From Butyrivibrio sp. Su6 (GTDB lineage Bacteria > Bacillota > Clostridia > Lachnospirales > Lachnospiraceae): a stretch of DNA of 64,000 nucleotides. Positions 59,501 to 64,000 of this stretch are shown piece by piece. Positions within the stretch are counted from its first letter, which is position 1, and each line of letters starts with the position of its first letter. A program made the position numbers and the translations under genes. Under the pieces are notes generated by a model that saw nothing but the letters and a program-made list of their open reading frames with translations, was not told where the DNA came from and ran no database searches. The stretch covers positions 62,001 through 126,000 of the forward strand of contig NZ_FNUR01000011.1 of assembly GCF_900108105.1 (NCBI RefSeq), in the 5' to 3' direction.

Positions 59501-60517
59501 TCATCCTCTGGCAATCATCTCACCATACTCGGCCTTTTCTTCCTCAATAAACTTTCTGACTTCTTCTGTGGTTGGAAGTTCTTCTGAGCAAGAGTGGCTC
59601 TTTACCATCATGGAAGCTTCTGCGCTACCGAATTCAAGGCAGTCGATCATATCCCAGCCTGAGAAGATTCCGTAAAGGAATGCAGATGCGTAGCCATCCC
59701 CACCGCCAAAGCCTTTGAGGGCCTTTACAGGGAAGGGCTTGATTGAGTACTTCTCTCCGTCCTTGGTGTAAGCTGTTGAACCTTCTTTTCCATGCTTGAT
59801 AAGAACAATCTTGGCATTCTCATTGAACCATGCACCTGCGCTCTGTTCGTCGTTTCTGCCTGGCTCGATAAGTTTCTCAGTAAGGTCAAACTCTTCTCTT
59901 GATCCCATGATGATGTCCGCCTCTTTTGCAACAGCCGCGTAGTAGATTGAGATTTCATCATCATTTTTCCAGTTGTATGCTCTGTAGTCTATATCGAAGA
60001 TTACTCTTGTGCCATTCTTTTTCGCAAGCATCACTGCCTTTAAAGCAGCCTCTCTCGATGGACTTGCAGCAAGCGCTGTTCCCGAGATCAAAAGAGCTTT
60101 ACTATTTGCGATATAATCCTCATCAATATCCTCAACAGAGAGCTGAAGATCTGCTATCTCATTTCTGTACATGAGGATGCTGCTCTCTGTAGGAGAAAGT
60201 ATCTCTGTAAAAGTAAGACCGAGCTTCTCGCCATTCTTACATCTTGTAACGTGAGAGGTATCAATTCCCTCTTTTTCCATAAAGTGAATAACAAAATCTC
60301 CAAACTGATCATCAGAGACCTTGGCAAAAAAGCCTGCTTTAAGGCCATGCCTTGTCACGCCAATAGATGTATTGGCTGGAGATCCGCCCAGGTACTTTTT
60401 AAAAGTAGTACACTCTTCAAGTGGATGAAAATAATCCACAGGATTAAAGTCTATTGCTATTCTCCCCAGGAAAACTATGTCCATTTTTCTATTCTGATCA
60501 AACTCTACATACCTCAT
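59501..60517 (-). CDS. iolC: 5-dehydro-2-deoxygluconokinase (IolC)
   Basis: 338 residues of the PfkB family. The stretch FKKYLGGSPANTSIGVTRHG (39-58) and LTFTEILSPTESSILMYRNE match IolC rather than fructokinases. The anion-hole motif usually written GAGD reads GGGDGYASAF here, with the catalytic Asp kept. It phosphorylates 5-dehydro-2-deoxygluconate after IolB. GAGGG lies before the ATG. It is cut off from iolD-B-E-G by the ATPase gene and instead adjoins the GH105/ROK cluster. No iolJ aldolase is seen in the window. Confidence 0.9.
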   Translation of the reverse strand: MRYVEFDQNRKMDIVFLGRIAIDFNPVDYFHPLEECTTFKKYLGGSPANTSIGVTRHGLKAGFFAKVSDDQFGDFVIHFMEKEGIDTSHVTRCKNGEKLGLTFTEILSPTESSILMYRNEIADLQLSVEDIDEDYIANSKALLISGTALAASPSREAALKAVMLAKKNGTRVIFDIDYRAYNWKNDDEISIYYAAVAKEADIIMGSREEFDLTEKLIEPGRNDEQSAGAWFNENAKIVLIKHGKEGSTAYTKDGEKYSIKPFPVKALKGFGGGDGYASAFLYGIFSGWDMIDCLEFGSAEASMMVKSHSCSEELPTTEEVRKFIEEEKAEYGEMIARG

Positions 60518-60621
60518 CTCTATACCCTCTTATATTTCAGTTCATGTATGAACCTATCCTTCTCTAAAAAAGCAGCAAAATCCCAATTGCTTATCTATAA
60601 ATACCTTTCCCCAAAAGTATT

Positions 60622-62286
60622 TTAGAACTGGCTCCTCTTATTCCTTACAGTAATTGTATGATCAAATCCTGTGTAATCTGTGAAGTAGATTGTTGATGCA
60701 CCTGCGTTTCTAAGCTCGGAATCTTCTTTACCCTCCATAAATCTGTGTGCGCCAAAAGCAGGTCCCACAATAAGAGTATCCTTGTGATTAGAAAGCTCTA
60801 CATAATCGTCTTTTACAGTAAGTGCTTCATTTCCTGTGAGATGGGTTGCGAGATGTCCATTTTCAAGGAATGTTGCCCCTGTAAATGAGAGCTCGATTCT
60901 CCAAGGTGCGCCCTCTACGCCGCTTGTCTTAACACGTACATCGATTCCGTCTTTATCTTTTGACTCTGTAACCCAAACGTCGATGTCCATGTCAGGCCCC
61001 ATTTTCTTGTCTCTCTTGGAGTTATCCATTTCCCACCAGTCGCTGGTAGCAGGTCTTTTCTCATCTGTCCAGGGAAGGTAATACCAGCCATGCATTGTCT
61101 GGTGCAGGTGAACACCGCCCTCTATCTCTTCCATTGTGTCAGCCTTGAAAGCTCTGTGCTCGCAGAAGCTTCCTGCGACCTTCATCTCCATCTTTATTGA
61201 TCCATTATGGAAATAAAGGAAGTTAGACTTGCCGCTCATAGCTGTGTATGTATATCTTCCGGACTTATTTCTGGAAATTCCTGAATTCTTATAGAAAACA
61301 TGGTAGTCAGGATTGCCATAAAGTCCCTCATGCTCTATTGTTCTCCACTCCGGATACCACATGAAGTAAATGAGACTGTCCGGAGCAAGCATATTTTTCT
61401 TTTGACAAATATCGATGATAGTGTTGCACATTTCATAGAACTCAGGGATATTGTGGCGCTCTCCCATGAGCATGTATTCAGTGTAGTAATCTGTTGGATA
61501 GGAAAGTCTGTCCTTATCAAATCTTGTGGAGTTAGCTGTGTAAACTGATCCGTCCGGCTCCAAGTAATGAAGCATCATGTGAAGGTTTCTCACAGCATAC
61601 TCCTCATACTTTTTGTCGCCTGTTGCCTCTGCCAGAGTGATCATGGCATCGTTGTTGACACGGTTGTAGTTACCTGCTGACTTCTCAGCAAACTCGCCAT
61701 CTTCGTTGCAGTCGATACCTTCAGCAAGATATTCATTTGCACGCTTTACCATATCATCATTATTGTAGATCTTTGCACACTCCATAAGGGTTGATGCGAT
61801 TGCCCATCTGTGGTTTGGCGTGTGGAAGCCGCCTGTCACTATGCCCTTTGCAGCCTTTTCAATAATTTCATTTATAGTGTCGAAGATTTCCTGCTCTTCT
61901 TTTGTCTTATTATCGCCAACGATATCCCTCAGATAAAAGAAAAATGGCATAAGCTTCTTTATGGAAAAAGCTGTATCAGGTGCAGAGTTGAAATTACATG
62001 TAACATAATCATAAAGACCTGTATCATGCTGCATTTTTTTAGCAAAGCCAAGTCCCAATCTGATTCTGTTCAAAAGAGCTTCATCTCTGTATAAAGAGCT
62101 GTCGCTGTTACAGTAAAGAGCAATCATAGATGCTGTTCTGTAAATTGTGTATTTTGCATCCAGGATATGATTGTCATCCAAAAAAGCTCCTACATTAGGA
62201 TTTTTCTCATCCATGATCTGCTGGCGCATTGACTCATAAACCAGCTCCTCTGTATCCTTTAAAATTATCTGATAGTGTTTTTCCAT
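60622..62286 (-). CDS. Uncharacterised alpha-toroid/beta-sandwich protein, possible polysaccharide lyase or hydrolase
   Basis: 554 residues that I cannot place in a named family. The first 310 residues look all-helical with repeat-like pairs (RIRLGLGFAKKMQHDTGLYDY, VTGGFHTPNHRWAIASTLME, NYNRVNNDAMITLAEATGDKKYEEYA), as in an (alpha/alpha) toroid. The remaining part is beta-rich (NFLYFHNGSIKMEMKVAG, GGVHLHQTMHGWYYLPWTD), as in the second half of many polysaccharide lyases of the heparinase and chondroitinase folds. There is no signal peptide, so it would act on imported oligosaccharides. GGAGG precedes the ATG. It follows a ROK kinase and a GH105 hydrolase, enzymes that handle unsaturated uronic-acid oligosaccharides. 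Confidence 0.75.
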   Translation of the reverse strand: MEKHYQIILKDTEELVYESMRQQIMDEKNPNVGAFLDDNHILDAKYTIYRTASMIALYCNSDSSLYRDEALLNRIRLGLGFAKKMQHDTGLYDYVTCNFNSAPDTAFSIKKLMPFFFYLRDIVGDNKTKEEQEIFDTINEIIEKAAKGIVTGGFHTPNHRWAIASTLMECAKIYNNDDMVKRANEYLAEGIDCNEDGEFAEKSAGNYNRVNNDAMITLAEATGDKKYEEYAVRNLHMMLHYLEPDGSVYTANSTRFDKDRLSYPTDYYTEYMLMGERHNIPEFYEMCNTIIDICQKKNMLAPDSLIYFMWYPEWRTIEHEGLYGNPDYHVFYKNSGISRNKSGRYTYTAMSGKSNFLYFHNGSIKMEMKVAGSFCEHRAFKADTMEEIEGGVHLHQTMHGWYYLPWTDEKRPATSDWWEMDNSKRDKKMGPDMDIDVWVTESKDKDGIDVRVKTSGVEGAPWRIELSFTGATFLENGHLATHLTGNEALTVKDDYVELSNHKDTLIVGPAFGAHRFMEGKEDSELRNAGASTIYFTDYTGFDHTITVRNKRSQF

Positions 62287-62352
62287 AATATGCCTCCAAC
62301 TGCAAATTATTCATATCTTATGTAAACATCTTTAAGTACATGCTTTAGTAGT

Positions 62353-63336
62353 TTATCCTCTGTCGATCAGCGCTGCACCGATAATACCTACATCTCCGGC
62401 ATCGCTTATTCCATGCGCAAGCATTATCTCTGTGTTCTTTTCACTGGTTCTGGAATATATTCCTTTTGCAACCTTCTTTTTAAGATCATCCAGGAAAAGA
62501 TCTGCTGCCCTTGTTATACCGCCGCTTAAAACAAGCACATCCGGCTGAAGGATGTTGATAAGATTTGTTATTCCCTCAGACAGATATGTAGTAAATCCAT
62601 CAAGAACCTCCAATGCAAGCCTGTCTTTGCGTCTTACCGCTTCAAAGAATATCTCGCCATCTGCATTTTCTGCTTTTCCACAAAGCTGCCACAGCAGAGA
62701 CTCCTTATCCACATCTTTTTCCATTGCTTCTTTTGCCTGGTTCATAAGTGCCGTAGCAGAAGCATAGTCCTCAAAACAGCCCTTCCTTCCGCAGTTGCAA
62801 TTGACGCCGTCAAGGTTAATTGTCATATGGCCAAACTCTGCTGCCGCAAAATTGACACCTCTAAGCAGCTTCCTGTTAATGATGATTCCTCCGCCTATTC
62901 CGGTTCCAAGAGTTACCATCATGAAATTGTCCACATCGTAGCCGCCGGTGATGTACTCACCAATTGCAGCCGCATTAGCATCATTGTCAAAAAATGTCCT
63001 GCTGCCCAGATTCTCTCCCAAAGCTTCTTTTAGCTTAGGTAAAAAAGGAACCTCTTCAAAGCCAAGATTATTGGCATACATGATCCTGCCTGTGGTCAGC
63101 TCCGCTGTTCCCGGAACGCCCACGCCAATGGCTTCTATATCTGACTCCGACAAGTCCTTATCCACGAGGATCTTCTTTATAGTCAGTGCAATGGCATCTA
63201 TCATCTGCTCCGGCTCACTTGCCTCAGATGTTTTTATGGATGTCTTAACAACTATGTTGTAAGCCTCATCGACTAGTCCTATTGCAATATTTGTTCCGCC
63301 AACATCTACGCCTATTCTAAACATATCTTTTCCCAT
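62353..63336 (-). CDS. ROK-family sugar kinase (glucokinase-like)
   Basis: 327 residues. Phosphate-binding motifs are GVDVGGTNIAIG (8-19) and VTLGTGIGGGII. The ROK zinc motif is CNCGRKGCFEDY. Catalytic Asp lies in FFDNDANAAAIGE. GGAAGAG lies just before the ATG at 63336. A second ATG at residue 5 is possible. Compared with the ROK protein at 22072 it is about 15 residues longer, and it belongs to a uronic-acid oligosaccharide cluster, so its substrate may be a sugar set free there rather than glucose. Confidence 0.92.
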   Translation of the reverse strand: MGKDMFRIGVDVGGTNIAIGLVDEAYNIVVKTSIKTSEASEPEQMIDAIALTIKKILVDKDLSESDIEAIGVGVPGTAELTTGRIMYANNLGFEEVPFLPKLKEALGENLGSRTFFDNDANAAAIGEYITGGYDVDNFMMVTLGTGIGGGIIINRKLLRGVNFAAAEFGHMTINLDGVNCNCGRKGCFEDYASATALMNQAKEAMEKDVDKESLLWQLCGKAENADGEIFFEAVRRKDRLALEVLDGFTTYLSEGITNLINILQPDVLVLSGGITRAADLFLDDLKKKVAKGIYSRTSEKNTEIMLAHGISDAGDVGIIGAALIDRG

Positions 63337-63352
63337 ATCTCTTCCAGTATTA

Positions 63353-64000
63353 TCAAGCTTTCAACACCTCTAAAAGAAACAGCATTGCCAGGGCCTGTCC
63401 ATAAGGCATTGGCTTGATCTCAATCTGCTTGTAGAAATCCTTGGATTCACGTCCCATTGGTGTTCCGTAAGAAACCTGATTAACAGTGCCGTCATCTGCG
63501 ATATTTGCAAGTACTGGATCAAGTGCCTTAAGTGCAACCTCTTTGTACTTTGGATCAATAAGTCCCATTCTCACTGCCTTTAATATACCATAGGCAAATC
63601 CGCATGTAGCGCTGGTCTCCACATAAGAAGTCGCATCATCTACAAGTGTGTGCCACATTCCACTTTCATCCTGATACTTCTCAAGTGCCTCAACCTGAGC
63701 ATTAAGCGCTTCTATCAAAAATCTTCTGTCTGCACCTTCAACTTTGGCAATTGACAGATACTCGGGCACTGCCATTGTAAACCAGCAGTTTCCACGACCC
63801 CAGAGAGCTTCTGCGAAGTTGTGATTTCCTTTAAAGGTCCATCCATGGAACAAAAGACCTGTCTTATGATCTACAAGATATTTGATATGTAAAAGGAACT
63901 GATATCTGGCTTCCTGTCTGTATTCGTCGTTATCTTCTATTTCTCCCATGCTGGCAAGAAACATTACTGTCATGAAAAGAGTATCATCCCAGAGCTCCTG
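63353..64000 (-). CDS. GH105 unsaturated glucuronyl/galacturonyl hydrolase (5' part cut by window edge)
   Basis: The last 215 residues of the protein, open to base 64000. The fragment starts LWDDTLFMTVMFLASMGE and includes FAEALWGRGNCWFTMAVPEYL and SGMWHTLVDDATSYVETSAT, the conserved blocks of GH105/GH88 toroid hydrolases. These enzymes remove the 4,5-unsaturated uronic acid left by polysaccharide lyases, by a hydration mechanism that uses a conserved Asp in the WDDT region. The target is probably rhamnogalacturonan- or glycosaminoglycan-like oligosaccharide. It is followed 16 nt later by the ROK kinase gene. Confidence 0.9.
   Translation of the reverse strand, partial: QELWDDTLFMTVMFLASMGEIEDNDEYRQEARYQFLLHIKYLVDHKTGLLFHGWTFKGNHNFAEALWGRGNCWFTMAVPEYLSIAKVEGADRRFLIEALNAQVEALEKYQDESGMWHTLVDDATSYVETSATCGFAYGILKAVRMGLIDPKYKEVALKALDPVLANIADDGTVNQVSYGTPMGRESKDFYKQIEIKPMPYGQALAMLFLLEVLKA

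Noticed and set aside
1..64000. CRISPR arrays, tRNA or rRNA genes, prophage or complete insertion sequences.
   Set aside because: No regularly spaced repeats, no cloverleaf or rRNA signatures and no transposase, integrase or phage genes were seen on either strand.

Overview
The window reads as chromosomal DNA of a low-to-moderate GC, strictly fermentative Firmicute. The family Lachnospiraceae, and a Butyrivibrio/Pseudobutyrivibrio-like rumen or gut polysaccharide degrader, fits best. The reasons are the hprK-ROK-murB-rapZ-whiA-HPr block typical of Firmicutes, pyruvate formate-lyase with its activase, several Lpl-type carbohydrate ABC transporters with long lipoprotein binding proteins, strong GGAGG ribosome binding sites, and the absence of PTS sugar permeases. 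The genus is an inference. I see no rRNA, tRNA, CRISPR array or complete insertion sequence.

Layout: (1) 1-1661, the start of a sugar ABC permease divergent from a LacI regulator, with operator-like palindromes between. (2) 1651-11251, a xylo-oligosaccharide-type locus: a long adenosine-deaminase-fold protein fused to a SLOG-like nucleotide-binding domain, a three-gene ABC importer, a LacI regulator and a divergent intracellular GH120 beta-xylosidase. Three near-identical operators tie the last three together. (3) 11313-18776, pflB, pflA, an FNR-type regulator with an N-terminal cysteine cluster, a Nudix hydrolase, a Na/phosphate symporter with PhoU tail and a GNAT enzyme. A perfect FNR box sits at -41.5 from a plausible pflB -10 element. 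(4) 19039-30060, housekeeping: an HPr paralogue lacking His15, whiA, rapZ, murB, a ROK kinase, hprK, uvrC, ftsH and pyrG. (5) 30281-41010, a peptidoglycan-sugar salvage locus: GH3 hexosaminidase, sugar kinase, NamZ-type muramidase, anmK, murQ, an ABC importer, an RpiR regulator and nagB. All its hydrolases lack signal peptides, so saccharides are probably imported intact. (6) 41175-44658, a third Lpl-type ABC importer. (7) 44880-51381, a complete Opp/Dpp-type ABC importer. (8) 51526-60517, myo-inositol catabolism (iolD, B, E, G, an Fe-alcohol dehydrogenase and, separated by an AAA ATPase gene, iolC). (9) 60622-64000, an uncharacterised alpha-toroid/beta-sandwich protein, a ROK kinase and a truncated GH105 hydrolase.

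The most unusual observations are: the 822-residue deaminase/SLOG fusion at 1651-4119; two 33-nt nested hairpins of identical architecture, both with a G(CUUG)C apex and different but fully paired stems, in the leader of iolD; a 19-bp motif shared by the upstream regions of two ABC operons and iolD; the HPr paralogue with Glu at position 15; a 32-bp inverted repeat flanking the pyrG terminator; and an AAA ATPase gene that splits the inositol locus.
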